Part shown: piece by piece, positions 40,943 through 49,778 of the stretch
Position numbering within the stretch: position 1 is the first letter of the stretch
Layout: every line of letters begins with the position of its first letter
Assembly (NCBI GenBank): GCA_050291465.1
Contig: JBNKJV010000014.1
Span: forward strand, 1-64,000
Length of the DNA stretch: 64,000 nt
From: CBFDBF01 sp050291465
Lineage (GTDB): Bacteria; Pseudomonadota; Gammaproteobacteria; Chromatiales; Chromatiaceae
Direction of reading: 5' to 3'
Translations under genes and position numbers: made by a program
Notes under the pieces: generated by a model
Databases searched by the model: none
Seen by the model: only the letters and a program-made list of their open reading frames with translations
What the model was told of the DNA's origin: nothing

Positions 40943-43495
40943 TTGCGTATCTTAAGTCTGCAAATTCTCCTCGGGCTGACTTTTATTTTCCCGTTTACCC
41001 CCGCCGCTACCGCGGGCGGCGGACCCGAGACCACGCTGGTGGTAGTCAATGCTCGCTCACCTCTCTCCAAACGGATCGCCAACGAATATCTCCGTCTCCG
41101 ACAGATTCCGTCGAATCATGTGGTCTGGCTGGAGGAAGTCCCCTCGGTTGGGTCGATACCCCTAGAGACCTATCGGAAAAAGGTCTGGAAACCCATCGAT
41201 GAGTTTCTACGAACCCGCGGGTTGGAAGAAGAGATCGACGTTATCGCTTATTCCGCCGATTTTCCCTATGGGGTGGATTTTGCCTCCGATCTCAAGGCCA
41301 GGAAGATTCAGAAACATAAGCATTTGGGTACCAGGGCCTCCCTGACCGCCTTGACCTATTTTGCCCGCCGGGTGGAGATAGGGGATACCGGCTATCTGCA
41401 GCGGAATCATTATTTTGCCGATTTTGCCGGTCCCAAGATCAACAAGACTCCGGATGAACTTCCGGTCAGTACCCAGAAGCTCAGTGAGCGGGAAATTAGC
41501 GAGCTGCGTAAAAAAGCGAAAAGCGCCCTAGGCCGTAAGGATTACTCCGTCGCCGTGGCGGCGTATCGCAAGATTCGGGACAGCTATCCGGATAAATCCA
41601 GGACCTGGTATGACCTGAGTCGGAGTCTGGCGGCCGCCGGAAAACAGGAAGAGGCGTTGTCGGTTCTTACCTCGGCAGTGGATCTGGGGTGGACCCAAAG
41701 CCTGCTTACAGCCAAGGACAGGTATCTGAAACCCCTGCGTCGGGATCCCCGTTTCCGGCGTTTATTAGAACGCATGGAGACCGCCTACGGTCCGTTCCAA
41801 CTGCCCCACGGCTTTAGTAACCGTTATGTCTGGTCCAATTCCGATCTGATGCGCTGGGAGGCCGGTGACGATCTGGATCGCTACTATCTCTCCACCCTGT
41901 TGGCCTATACCGGTATCCGGGGGAACAGCCTCCCGGAAGTGATGGATTACCTCACCTCCGCCGCGGCCAGTGACGGAACCCGACCGGACGGCACCGTCTA
42001 TTTGCTGGAGAACCCCAATATTCGTTCACAGACCCGGCAGCCGCTTTTCACCGCCACCGCCGCGGAGCTGGAGCGGCGCGGACGCAAGGTGGAGATACTG
42101 AACGACGACATAGATCAACAGGACGGGGTTGTTCCCAGGAACAAGCGTGACGTGATTGGTGCGGTGGTGGGTTCCCGCAATTACAAGTGGGGGGAGAGCG
42201 GCAGCCGCTTGCTTCCCGGTGCCATTGCGGAGTCTCTTACCAGTTACGGGGGTGATTTCAACAACAGCAGTCAGACCAAACTGACGGAGCTTCTGCGTTA
42301 TGGTGCCGCGGGATCCAGCGGGGCGGTGATGGAGCCCTTTGCGTTTCAGGAGAAGTTTCCGGTGCCGTTGCTGCATGCCTACTACGCGGACGGTTGTTCT
42401 CTTGCGGAGGCCTTCTACCAAAGCCTGGTGGCACCCTACCAGCTCATTATCGTAGGGGACCCGCTGGCGCGACCCTTCGCCCGGTTTGCGGAGGTGCGGC
42501 TCGATGCACCGGACCCGGTCTCTCCCTGGTCGGGGACAGTGAACATCATTCCCGACATCCAAGCTGTTCCGGGAAGAGGGATCGGCAGGGTGGAGCTGTG
42601 GATCGACGGCCACCTGACGGCCGAGGCATCCGCGGGAGAGTCGATTGCCTGGAATACCGGCTCCGCGGCGGATGGTTACCATGAATTGAGACTGGTTGCG
42701 ATCGAGGACAGCCTTATCGAAACACGTTCCTTCGCCCGTTTCCATATTCGTGTGGATAACGGTGGAAGCCAGGTGCGGATGGACGGCCTTGCGGACGCCG
42801 TGGACTATGGTGAGAAGATCTCCGTTTCCGGAACAGCGTCCGGAGCTGAGTTGGTGGGGGTTTTTCAGGGCTATCGCAAGTTGGGCGAGGCGCCGGTCAA
42901 GGAGGGTAGCTGGAAGGTGATCGTAGATACCGCCGATCTGGGCGCCGGACCGGTATCTCTCCAGGCTCGTGCGCTGGTCTCCGGTGAAACCGTCGCACAG
43001 AGCGTTCCACTGGTAATCACCATCAAGGATCCGGGCCTGATAGGACCGGTAGCCGATGTAAAATCGCCCGTGGCGGGTCTCACGGCTACCGTATATCTAC
43101 AGGGTGGGGAATCCTATACGGTTGCCGTCGATGACATAGACAGCTTTTTCAAGGATCTGAACAAGGGCAAGATCGGAGTGGACAGAATAAGTCTGCAGGG
43201 CTATTTCAAGATCAGTACTCCCGGGTTTTACCAGTTGCTGGCAATCGGAAACAATCCTGCCAGGGTGTCCATCGACGATAAAGCCGTTCTGGAGATGCAG
43301 AAATCAAAGAAGCGTCAGGAGCGCTTTCTGCCCCTCGGGCTGGCGCAGGGTTGGCACAGATTGCGGCTCGACCTGCGAAGCGGACGCAGAGGATCGAACC
43401 CACGGTTAATTTTAGTGGGGGCGGAGGTGGCGAGAGTCCTGTCGGGTAAAAACCTGTATCAGGAAGGCGCCGGAGCGGTCAGTCTGAATAAATAG
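40943..43495 (+). CDS. TIGR03790-family exported protein with PA14-like end
   Basis: An 850-residue protein starting at TTG 40943 with a signal peptide (IFPFTPAATA). The N-terminal TIGR03790 domain is clear (TTLVVVNARSPLSKRIANEYLRLRQIPSNHVVWLE, IDVIAYSADFPYGVDF). A TPR-like insert (about 180-270) interrupts it. Two Ig-like segments and a C-terminal PA14-like domain (GYFKISTPGFYQLLAIGNNPARVSIDDK) follow. From memory the family is restricted largely to exosortase-bearing genomes. The function is unknown. It follows the glycosyltransferase genes by 28 bases and may be co-transcribed. Confidence 0.85.
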   Translation: MRILSLQILLGLTFIFPFTPAATAGGGPETTLVVVNARSPLSKRIANEYLRLRQIPSNHVVWLEEVPSVGSIPLETYRKKVWKPIDEFLRTRGLEEEIDVIAYSADFPYGVDFASDLKARKIQKHKHLGTRASLTALTYFARRVEIGDTGYLQRNHYFADFAGPKINKTPDELPVSTQKLSEREISELRKKAKSALGRKDYSVAVAAYRKIRDSYPDKSRTWYDLSRSLAAAGKQEEALSVLTSAVDLGWTQSLLTAKDRYLKPLRRDPRFRRLLERMETAYGPFQLPHGFSNRYVWSNSDLMRWEAGDDLDRYYLSTLLAYTGIRGNSLPEVMDYLTSAAASDGTRPDGTVYLLENPNIRSQTRQPLFTATAAELERRGRKVEILNDDIDQQDGVVPRNKRDVIGAVVGSRNYKWGESGSRLLPGAIAESLTSYGGDFNNSSQTKLTELLRYGAAGSSGAVMEPFAFQEKFPVPLLHAYYADGCSLAEAFYQSLVAPYQLIIVGDPLARPFARFAEVRLDAPDPVSPWSGTVNIIPDIQAVPGRGIGRVELWIDGHLTAEASAGESIAWNTGSAADGYHELRLVAIEDSLIETRSFARFHIRVDNGGSQVRMDGLADAVDYGEKISVSGTASGAELVGVFQGYRKLGEAPVKEGSWKVIVDTADLGAGPVSLQARALVSGETVAQSVPLVITIKDPGLIGPVADVKSPVAGLTATVYLQGGESYTVAVDDIDSFFKDLNKGKIGVDRISLQGYFKISTPGFYQLLAIGNNPARVSIDDKAVLEMQKSKKRQERFLPLGLAQGWHRLRLDLRSGRRGSNPRLILVGAEVARVLSGKNLYQEGAGAVSLNK

Positions 43496-43521
43496 AGCCC
43501 TTTTTGAACTGCTAAGGGCTC
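43495..43521. terminator. Hairpin between convergent genes
   Basis: GAGCCCTT (43495-43502) pairs with AAGGGCTC (43514-43521) around an 11-base loop. It sits exactly at the stop of the TIGR03790 gene, between convergent transcripts. There is no clear T-run, so termination is probable only from position. Confidence 0.4.
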
Positions 43522-43612
43522 ATATTCCAATGGTGTTGCGCCCCTCAGGCGCAATAAGGTTCCCGGGTTGGAGAACCTGCCGCGAACAACCCTAACCGCA
43601 ACCGCACCTGCT

Positions 43613-44935
43613 TCACTGCGGCCACGGATCGCGCCAGCGGAAGATCATGACCTGCGCGTTGTTGTATTCCTCGGTTTCCACCACGCTGTTGTCGGAATCA
43701 ATGGTGAACAAAGCCTTCGAACACTGGTCGCTCGAGTTCTGACATTTCGAGAAATATTTGAAATCACTCTTGCGCACGGCACCTTCGATCATCTTCTCCT
43801 GGCACCCGAGCACCGAGAAGCTCGTCGCCGAGGCCCCGCCGGCGATGTAGCTGCCTTCCTTGATGCCGCGTCCATTCTCGGTAATGCGCCAGCGCACCAC
43901 CGGCAGGCACTGCGGGCCCGTGTTCTTCCAACGGATCTGGAAATGGATCGTGTCGGGCGTCGACGGGTAACTCACGGCGAAGCCGGTAGGTTTGAGATCC
44001 GTCCAGGAATCGTTGAACGCGGCACATGAACCTGCTCCGGAGCAGGCGCCGGGTGGGATCGCGGTGGGTTTCTTTAAAATAAGATGCGTCTGGGTCAGTC
44101 GCTGCTGGGTGTTGTTCGGCGGCGACAGCCACAGCGTGTAGGCATCACCCAAATCCCGGGAAGGATTCAGCGTAACCGGGGGTTTGAACGTGTAGCTCCC
44201 CGTATTCTCAGTTTGCCAGGTGAGTCCTCCACCGGGCTTATGCAGGTTTACCGCAAGCTTACACGACTTGTCCGAGGTGCCGCTCCATGTGACCGTGACG
44301 TTGTCCGCCAGATAGTGGGTGGAATAGTCCTGAGGGCTGGTGATCTTGACGTCCTGCAACGAGCAGTCCTTCAATTGTGCGGCCAGCGACGGTCTAGACA
44401 GCTTGGGTTTCTTCTGGCCGCCCATGGAGAGCGCCGGCAGGCCGGGAACGTTGATAATCAACGAGCGGATGTTGTTGCCCTCCTGCTTTTCGGTCACGGC
44501 GTGGTCGGCGTCCACCTCAAAGGTGAGTCGGTACCGCCCGGCCGCCCATTTGTCCTGCGACATCGGCGGCCAAGACAGACTGTACTGCCCGTTCGGTGCC
44601 AGCGGGGAAACGGTCATGGAACCTGAGAGTTTCGGGTTACACGAGGTGGCGCCGAGCGGTGTACAGGTGATCTTAAGGCGGTTCCGCGGCGTGGCCGCAT
44701 TGCCGGCGTTCTTGATCTGTACGTTGAATATGGTCGTGGCGCCGATCCGGTCGCCCGCCTTCGGCGGTGTGGCGTAAGTTACGTTTTGAATTACGAGGTC
44801 CGGCCGGGACAGGGTCGCCGTAATGCGCGGTTGGATACTCAAGCGTTTGTCACCCGGTGGTGCGGCCTGGAGCGTGGCCGAAGACAGGAGAAGTGTGGTG
44901 ACCAGCAGAACAGTGTTCCAGGAAAAGCTACGCAT
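43613..44935 (-). CDS. Exported CARDB-domain protein
   Basis: A 440-residue secreted protein with a signal peptide (LLVTTLLLSSATLQA). Residues about 45-165 form a CARDB-type Ig-like domain (RPDLVIQNVTY, FNVQIKNAGNAATP, VDADHAVTEKQEGNN). A central Ig-like region (DVKITSPQDYSTHY) follows, and a second CARDB-like repeat ends DNSVVETEEYNNAQVMIF. Such domains mediate surface or extracellular adhesion. Convergent with the TIGR03790 gene. Its base composition and codon use look slightly different from the neighbours (more C-ending codons). Confidence 0.82.
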   Translation of the reverse strand: MRSFSWNTVLLVTTLLLSSATLQAAPPGDKRLSIQPRITATLSRPDLVIQNVTYATPPKAGDRIGATTIFNVQIKNAGNAATPRNRLKITCTPLGATSCNPKLSGSMTVSPLAPNGQYSLSWPPMSQDKWAAGRYRLTFEVDADHAVTEKQEGNNIRSLIINVPGLPALSMGGQKKPKLSRPSLAAQLKDCSLQDVKITSPQDYSTHYLADNVTVTWSGTSDKSCKLAVNLHKPGGGLTWQTENTGSYTFKPPVTLNPSRDLGDAYTLWLSPPNNTQQRLTQTHLILKKPTAIPPGACSGAGSCAAFNDSWTDLKPTGFAVSYPSTPDTIHFQIRWKNTGPQCLPVVRWRITENGRGIKEGSYIAGGASATSFSVLGCQEKMIEGAVRKSDFKYFSKCQNSSDQCSKALFTIDSDNSVVETEEYNNAQVMIFRWRDPWPQ

Positions 44936-45196
44936 AAAACCCCCGGTTGTGACAGTATTTTTTTACGGATTTCCTTCGCATCATAGCATCCACTCGGCTG
45001 CCGCCCAACGTCATGGGTAGGTGGTGGCGCAAGCGGAAATGGTTCAGAGGGGGTGCGAGGCGGCCGATCCAGAAAAGCGGTGAAAGAAAACGGGGTGCTG
45101 ACTGAAAAAGCATTGGGAAGACTCAAGAAATCCTCTTTCCAGACGCCTACAGGTCTATATGCAATTCCGTCCCTAATAATAAGAAAGGACAACCTC

Positions 45197-45934
45197 ATGC
45201 CAAAAATCTGGATAAATGAAGAGACCTTATTTGATTCGATAATCGTGATCGGCAGCGATGCCATTACCACCGGAGCGCTAAATAGCGATGACTTGGAAGA
45301 TGCCAAGCGCCGCATTGAGGAAGGAGAGAGCCCCCTCAACGTGTTCGGCGACCGGGCGACCATGATTCCGTATTTCAGTATTAAAAAAATAAAGCTGGAA
45401 GAAAATGACGAGGATATCGAGGTCTATTACAAGGCGGAAAAGGATTCTAAATCCAAAACCCTGAGTCCGGTGGATACGGCCGTACGGCAGGAGATCCTGA
45501 CGGAAATACAGTCACACCTGGGCGAAGACTTTACCACTATGACGGAGAAATACAGCCTCCCGCGTGCAATTTTCCCGTCGTTGATGACGCTCTCGGTTTT
45601 TATATTTATTACCAAGTTTTTATATGCAGTGGCCGCGAGAATTGCCGCCGGTACGGAGATCGAGGTCAGCGGACGGCGCAGCGGGTTGAAAAAACTTTTT
45701 CTCTGGATATTGGATCTTCTGGGGCCGACTGGAGTGCTCATCCTGGGCGGCCTGTTGATGCTGTTGACGGCGTTGGTGCTTTTCAAACGGCTCAAAGAAC
45801 CGACCATAGTCACCACCATAAAACAGGGGAAACAGCGTCCCGGTTCGGCAATCGGAACAGCGATCAAATACGCTATTCTTATCGGTGTATGGGCCCTCTT
45901 CGGACCGGGACTAATCTCTTCGCTGGTTTCCTGA
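45197..45934 (+). CDS. Membrane protein, unknown
   Basis: A 245-residue protein from ATG 45197 (AAAGGACAACCTC upstream). The N-terminal 125 residues are polar (IVIGSDAITTGALNSDDLEDAKRR, IPYFSIKKIKLEENDEDIEVYYK, the latter PH-like in pattern). Three membrane helices follow (about 131-150, 172-193, 220-240). Family not recognised. It is followed by the ssrA terminator on the other strand. Confidence 0.65.
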   Translation: MPKIWINEETLFDSIIVIGSDAITTGALNSDDLEDAKRRIEEGESPLNVFGDRATMIPYFSIKKIKLEENDEDIEVYYKAEKDSKSKTLSPVDTAVRQEILTEIQSHLGEDFTTMTEKYSLPRAIFPSLMTLSVFIFITKFLYAVAARIAAGTEIEVSGRRSGLKKLFLWILDLLGPTGVLILGGLLMLLTALVLFKRLKEPTIVTTIKQGKQRPGSAIGTAIKYAILIGVWALFGPGLISSLVS

Positions 45935-46080
45935 GTTGGATATCCTAATCCTCCTCTACACCACTAAAGGGGTATCTTCTTTGAATCGTGTCGCTCTCGG
46001 CCATCCCTGGCCTCCGCGACATAAGGACATCCTGTCCAAAACCCGGAACGTGGATTCTCATCCGCACCGCCGAAAACGCC

Positions 46081-46107
46081 AAAGGGCCACCCGAGGGGTG
46101 ACCCTTT
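46081..46107 (-). terminator. ssrA terminator
   Basis: A 12-pair stem with a 3-base loop; the single C/A mismatch on the plus strand becomes a G-U pair in the minus-strand RNA, which supports the orientation. GGCGTTTTC follows. It lies seven bases beyond the tmRNA CCA end. Confidence 0.75.
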
Positions 46108-46113
46108 GTCGTT

Positions 46114-46479
46114 TGGTGGAGGCGGTGGGAATCGAACCCACGTCCGCAAGCACTCCGCCTTCGGCTCTACATGCTTAGTCGAGTCTATTAAGTTTAACCG
46201 CCTGATACCCGACCGACAGGGCGCTCAGAGCGGCGATTCCGGTTAAGGTTTAATGAATCCGCCCCGGACGAGCTTCATCACGATCTTGTGAGAATCGACG
46301 CCTGAAATCCGGACGCACAAGCACGGCTCCAGTCAGACGGCTCCCTACCGGGTATTAAGCGGCGAGAGCGTAGTTGTCGTCGTTGGCAACTATCAGTTTG
46401 CAGATGGATTTACGAGGAGATCTGCATCCTCGGCATGCACCTCGGGTTTTGCTACCCACGTCGAAGCCAAGTCGCCCCC
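46114..46479 (-). ncRNA. ssrA: tmRNA (ssrA)
   Basis: A 366-base transfer-messenger RNA that rescues stalled ribosomes with SmpB. The 5' end GGGGGCGAC at 46479 pairs with CGCCTCC before ACCA at the 3' end (seven pairs, one G-U). GGCTTCGACG and GGTTCGATTCCCACC, the T-arm, are present. The tag frame reads GCC AAC GAC GAC AAC TAC and continues to TAA, giving ANDDNYALAA, a typical gammaproteobacterial tag. It lies on the same strand just downstream of smpB. Confidence 0.96.
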
Positions 46480-46501
46480 GATTCGGTGTTAACTATTGGA
46501 C

Positions 46502-46530
46502 ATTATAGGTGGAATAGGGTTCCGTGTCTT
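46502..46530 (-). promoter_or_regulatory. ssrA promoter
   Basis: TATAAT at 46507-46502 and AAGACA at 46530-46525 on the minus strand, spacing 17. Transcription would start about 15 bases before the mature 5' end, leaving a short leader for RNase P. Confidence 0.65.
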
Positions 46531-46557
46531 TCGGTCAGTCCGGTGGGGCGCGGGCAA

Positions 46558-46776
46558 GGGCCGAAATACCAGGGCCGAGATAACAGGGCCGAGATAACAG
46601 GGCCGAGGTATCAGGGCCGAGGGCCGAGGTTCTAAGGCCTAGGAACGTAGGTTCAGTTTTTACCCAGATTGCATAACAGCCGGATAGCGGTGGTGGGGTT
46701 AAGGTTTCGTATCCCGCTGAAGCGGGACCTACATCAGTAGAAATGTCCTCGGCCCTCGGCCCTGATAACTCGGCCC
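46558..46776. repeat. Inverted heptamer array (GGGCCGA) with REP-like centre
   Basis: GGGCCGA occurs at 46558, 46572, 46586, 46600, 46614 and 46621, i.e. a strict 14-base period (GGGCCGA plus a heptamer such as GATAACA), closing with a 7-base step. The complement TCGGCCC occurs at 46749, 46756 and 46770. Between the two arrays lie 121 bases with the palindrome TCCCGCTGAAGCGGGA (46712-46727). The block fills the gap between ssrA and smpB. Confidence 0.85.
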
Positions 46777-46782
46777 TCATGA

Positions 46783-47262
46783 TCAGTGGGTCTTGAAAAG
46801 GCGTTCCTTGTCCCGCTGCCAGTCGCGGTCCTTCTCGGATGCCCGTTTGTCGTGCTGTTTCTTACCCTTTGCCAGGCCGATCTCGACCTTGGCGATACCC
46901 CTTTTCCAGTACATGGCCAGGGGTACCAGGGTGTATCCCCGCCGTTCCACCATGCCCACCAGCTTGTCCAGCTCCCGGCGCTGGAGCAGGAGTTTCCGGG
47001 TCCGGATCGGGTCCGGGTGGATATGGGTGGAGGCGGTCGGAAGGGGGGTGATATGGGCGCCAAACAGAAACGCCTCACCCTCCTTGAGGGTGACGTAACT
47101 CTCGCTGAGCTGCAGGCGGCCGGCGCGCAGACTCTTTACCTCCCAACCCTCCAGGGAGATGCCGCATTCATAGCGCTCCTCAATGAAGTAGTCGTGCCGG
47201 GCCTTTTTATTGAGGGCGATGGTGGCGCCGCCGGCGGCTTTCTTTTTCGGTTTTTTTGCCAT
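46783..47262 (-). CDS. smpB: SsrA-binding protein SmpB
   Basis: A 159-residue RNA-binding protein that delivers tmRNA to stalled ribosomes. The sequence ALNKKARHDYFIEERYECGISLEGWEVKSLRAG and the tail KGKKQHDKRASEKDRDWQRDKERL are typical, including the C-terminal helix that occupies the mRNA channel. The start at MAKKPKKK is preferred over the ATG nine bases earlier. It is upstream of ssrA on the same strand and divergent from the transporter gene. Confidence 0.97.
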   Translation of the reverse strand: MAKKPKKKAAGGATIALNKKARHDYFIEERYECGISLEGWEVKSLRAGRLQLSESYVTLKEGEAFLFGAHITPLPTASTHIHPDPIRTRKLLLQRRELDKLVGMVERRGYTLVPLAMYWKRGIAKVEIGLAKGKKQHDKRASEKDRDWQRDKERLFKTH

Positions 47263-47477
47263 GGCGGGCATTGTATTAGAGGCGGGCCCGGAGGTGATAG
47301 ACCTGAGGGCGAATTCCGGCGATTCCTTGTCCTTGAGGCGGATTTCATTGAGAATAATACCGGTATTATTTCAACCGGCGTCTGCATGGGGTATAGCCCC
47401 GGATACAGTGGATAGCGGTGAAGAGGCCGGGCGGATCGCCCGGAATTAAGAAAAACACGCGATCAGGGGACCCGGGA

Positions 47478-48884
47478 ATGGCAGAACGTACCTCAATCCA
47501 TGGACAATGGTCGACACGTCTGATGTTTATTCTGGCGGCGACCGGTTCGGCTGTCGGTTTGGGCAATATCTGGAAGTTTCCCTATATCACCGGCGAAAAC
47601 GGCGGTGGTGCCTTCGTTATGGTTTATCTGGTCTGTATCGCCATCGTGGGGATCCCCATCATGATGGCGGAGATCCTTCTGGGGCGCCGCGGGCGCCAGA
47701 GCCCCATCAACACCATGCGTACCCTGGCATCCGATGAAGGCGCCCACCCGGCCTGGGCGCTTCTGGGCTGGGGCGGTGTGGTGGCGGGATTTATCATTCT
47801 CTCCTATTACAGTGTTATCGCGGGATGGGCCGTAGCTTACATCTTCCGGACTGCTGCCGGGGTGTTTAGCGGGGCGACGGCGGACGGCGTAAAGAGTATT
47901 TTCACCGAACTGGTGGGAGATCCGGAGCGACTCCTTGCCTGGCATACCCTGTTCATGGTGATGAGCATGGGGGTGGTGGCACGGGGCGTACGACACGGTC
48001 TGGAGAAGGCGGTCCGGATCCTGATGCCGATGTTGTTTGTTCTGCTGCTCGTACTGGTGGGTTATGCCTGGAATGAGGGCGCCTTCACGCAGGGGCTCGA
48101 TTTTCTCTTTCAACCCGATTTCGGAAAGATCCTGTTCCGTTGCGAGATCGTGGAGGAGGTGGAGCGCTGCAGCCTCAGCGGCAGGCCGCTGCTGGTGGCT
48201 ATGGGTCACGCCTTCTTTACCCTCAGCCTGGGTATGGGTGCCATCATGGTCTACGGCTCCTATATGCCGAAATCCAGCTCCATCGCCGGCTCCGCCATCA
48301 CCATCGCGCTGCTGGATACCGCCGTAGCATTACTGGCGGGTATGGCAATATTCCCTATCGTATTTGCCAACGGCCTGGAACCGGGAGCCGGACCCGGCCT
48401 GATTTTCCAGACCCTGCCCATCGCCTTCGGTGCTATGCCGGGGGGGCAGTTTTTCGGCACCCTGTTCTTTATATTGCTGGTCTTTGCCGCATGGACCTCC
48501 GCTATCTCGCTGATCGAGCCCGCGGTGGCCTGGCTGGTGGAGAATCGGCAAATGAGCCGGGTACGTGCCGCTATCTTGGTTGGGATTCTGGTCTGGCTTC
48601 TAGGGCTGGCCAGCGTGTTTTCCTTCAATATCTGGAAGGGGAAGCAGATATTTGGCATGACGGCATTTGATCTGCTGGACTACCTGTCCGCGAATATCAT
48701 GCTGCCGTTGGGCGGTCTCCTGATAGCCGTTTTTGCCGGTTGGCATATGGCCAGGGCTTCCACGGCGGATGAACTCGCCATGGGCGATGGGGTCAGGTAC
48801 AACATATGGTGGACGGTAATCCGTTATGTAACGCCGGTGGCCGTTATCCTGGTATTCCTGAGTGCGATCCATGTGATCGGGTAA
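47478..48884 (+). CDS. Sodium-dependent transporter (NSS/SNF family)
   Basis: A 468-residue LeuT-fold sodium symporter with about twelve membrane helices. The signature ATGSAVGLGNIWKFPYITGENGGGAFVMVYL in helix 1 contains the Na+ and substrate-binding residues. FFTLSLGMGAIMVYGSYMPK is helix 6-like and AWTSAISLIEPAVAWL helix 8-like. The substrate is probably an amino acid. GGGA precedes ATG 47478; the in-frame extension to 47418 lacks support. It precedes ratA by 12 bases and may share its transcript. Confidence 0.93.
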   Translation: MAERTSIHGQWSTRLMFILAATGSAVGLGNIWKFPYITGENGGGAFVMVYLVCIAIVGIPIMMAEILLGRRGRQSPINTMRTLASDEGAHPAWALLGWGGVVAGFIILSYYSVIAGWAVAYIFRTAAGVFSGATADGVKSIFTELVGDPERLLAWHTLFMVMSMGVVARGVRHGLEKAVRILMPMLFVLLLVLVGYAWNEGAFTQGLDFLFQPDFGKILFRCEIVEEVERCSLSGRPLLVAMGHAFFTLSLGMGAIMVYGSYMPKSSSIAGSAITIALLDTAVALLAGMAIFPIVFANGLEPGAGPGLIFQTLPIAFGAMPGGQFFGTLFFILLVFAAWTSAISLIEPAVAWLVENRQMSRVRAAILVGILVWLLGLASVFSFNIWKGKQIFGMTAFDLLDYLSANIMLPLGGLLIAVFAGWHMARASTADELAMGDGVRYNIWWTVIRYVTPVAVILVFLSAIHVIG

Positions 48885-48896
48885 GAGGTAGAGAGG

Positions 48897-49334
48897 TTGC
48901 CGGTAGTCAAGAAGAGTGCGTTAGTGCTGCATACAGCGAACCAGATGTATGAACTGGTATGTGATGTGGAGTCCTATCCCGAGTTTCTGCCATGGTGCCG
49001 TTCCACCCGACTGCTCTCCAGGAGCGAGAACGAAATCTGCGGGGAGCTGGAAGTGGCCCGGGCCGGGATAAGCCAGACCTTCTCCACCTGTAACCGTCTG
49101 ACCCCCGGCGAACGTATGGATATCCAGCTGATGGAAGGGCCGTTTAAACGGCTCCAGGGCAGTTGGGTTTTTACTCCGCTACGGGATGATGCCAGCAAGG
49201 TGGAGTTGGAACTGGATTTTGAGTTCTCGGGAAAACTGATTAATACTGCCTTCGGAGCCGTGTTCAACCAGATAGCGAACAAGCTTGTGGAGGCATTCTG
49301 TAAACGAGCGGATGAGGTATATCGTGTCAGCTGA
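48897..49334 (+). CDS. ratA: RatA/Coq10-like SRPBCC protein
   Basis: A 145-residue START/SRPBCC-fold protein starting at TTG 48897: VVKKSALVLHTANQMYELVCDVESYPEFLPWCRSTRL is the family signature. In E. coli, RatA was described as inhibiting 70S ribosome association; the Coq10 relatives bind ubiquinone. Its gene neighbours rnfH, smpB and bamE are as in E. coli. It overlaps rnfH by 11 bases. Confidence 0.94.
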   Translation: MPVVKKSALVLHTANQMYELVCDVESYPEFLPWCRSTRLLSRSENEICGELEVARAGISQTFSTCNRLTPGERMDIQLMEGPFKRLQGSWVFTPLRDDASKVELELDFEFSGKLINTAFGAVFNQIANKLVEAFCKRADEVYRVS

Positions 49335-49632
49335 AAATATTGAAGTGGAAGTCGCCTATGCAAAACCGGAGGCGCAGGTAATTCTGAAGGTCAAGGGAGA
49401 GACGGGGATGACCGTACTCCAGGCCATTGAGCGCTCCGGAATCGCGGAGAAATTTCCCGAAATCGATCCGACCACGGCCAAGGTCGGAATTTTTGGGAAG
49501 GCGACCAGTCAGGACGTGGAGCTGCAGTCCGGTGACCGGGTGGAGATCTATCGTGAATTGATCGCCGATCCCAAGGCGGCGCGAAAGAAAAAAGCGGCCG
49601 CCAAAGAGAAGAAGGAAGAGAGCGCTGGTTGA
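49324..49632 (+). CDS. rnfH: RnfH family protein
   Basis: A 102-residue ubiquitin-fold protein (UPF0125): NIEVEVAYAKPEAQVILKVKGETGMTVLQAIERSG, KVGIFGKATSQDVELQSGDRVEIYRELIADPKAARK. The GTG at 49324 is chosen because GAGG lies seven bases upstream; ATG 49312 is the alternative. The lysine-rich tail is usual. The exact role is unknown despite the name. Confidence 0.93.
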   Translation: MSAENIEVEVAYAKPEAQVILKVKGETGMTVLQAIERSGIAEKFPEIDPTTAKVGIFGKATSQDVELQSGDRVEIYRELIADPKAARKKKAAAKEKKEESAG

Positions 49633-49663
49633 TCCGTAAGCGGGAAACCGTTGCTAAAGGAGA

Positions 49664-49686
49664 GGGGGCGTGAAAGCCCCCTTTTT
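49664..49686 (+). terminator. Rho-independent terminator after rnfH
   Basis: GGGGGC (49664-49669), loop GTGAAA, GCCCCC (49676-49681), then TTTTT. A canonical intrinsic terminator closing the transporter-ratA-rnfH unit. Confidence 0.9.
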
Positions 49687-49778
49687 CATTGGGGCTCCGG
49701 CCGTTGAACCATATCCCCGGATTCCGGATCTTTGCTACGCTCCTGTATTCAGGAGCTGAAGGGTGTTAGAGAGGGATA

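Noticed and set aside
45936..46178. An 80-codon frame ending VEAVGIEPTSASTPPSALHA
   Set aside because: It runs into the antisense of the tmRNA 3' end and through its terminator; this is a well-known type of false gene.
46114..46479. tRNA gene suggested by a T-arm sequence
   Set aside because: The T-arm and CCA belong to the tmRNA, which explains the whole 366-base region.
46558..46627. CRISPR-like direct repeats
   Set aside because: The period is 7/14 bases with no spacers of constant length and no cas genes, so it is a tandem repeat.
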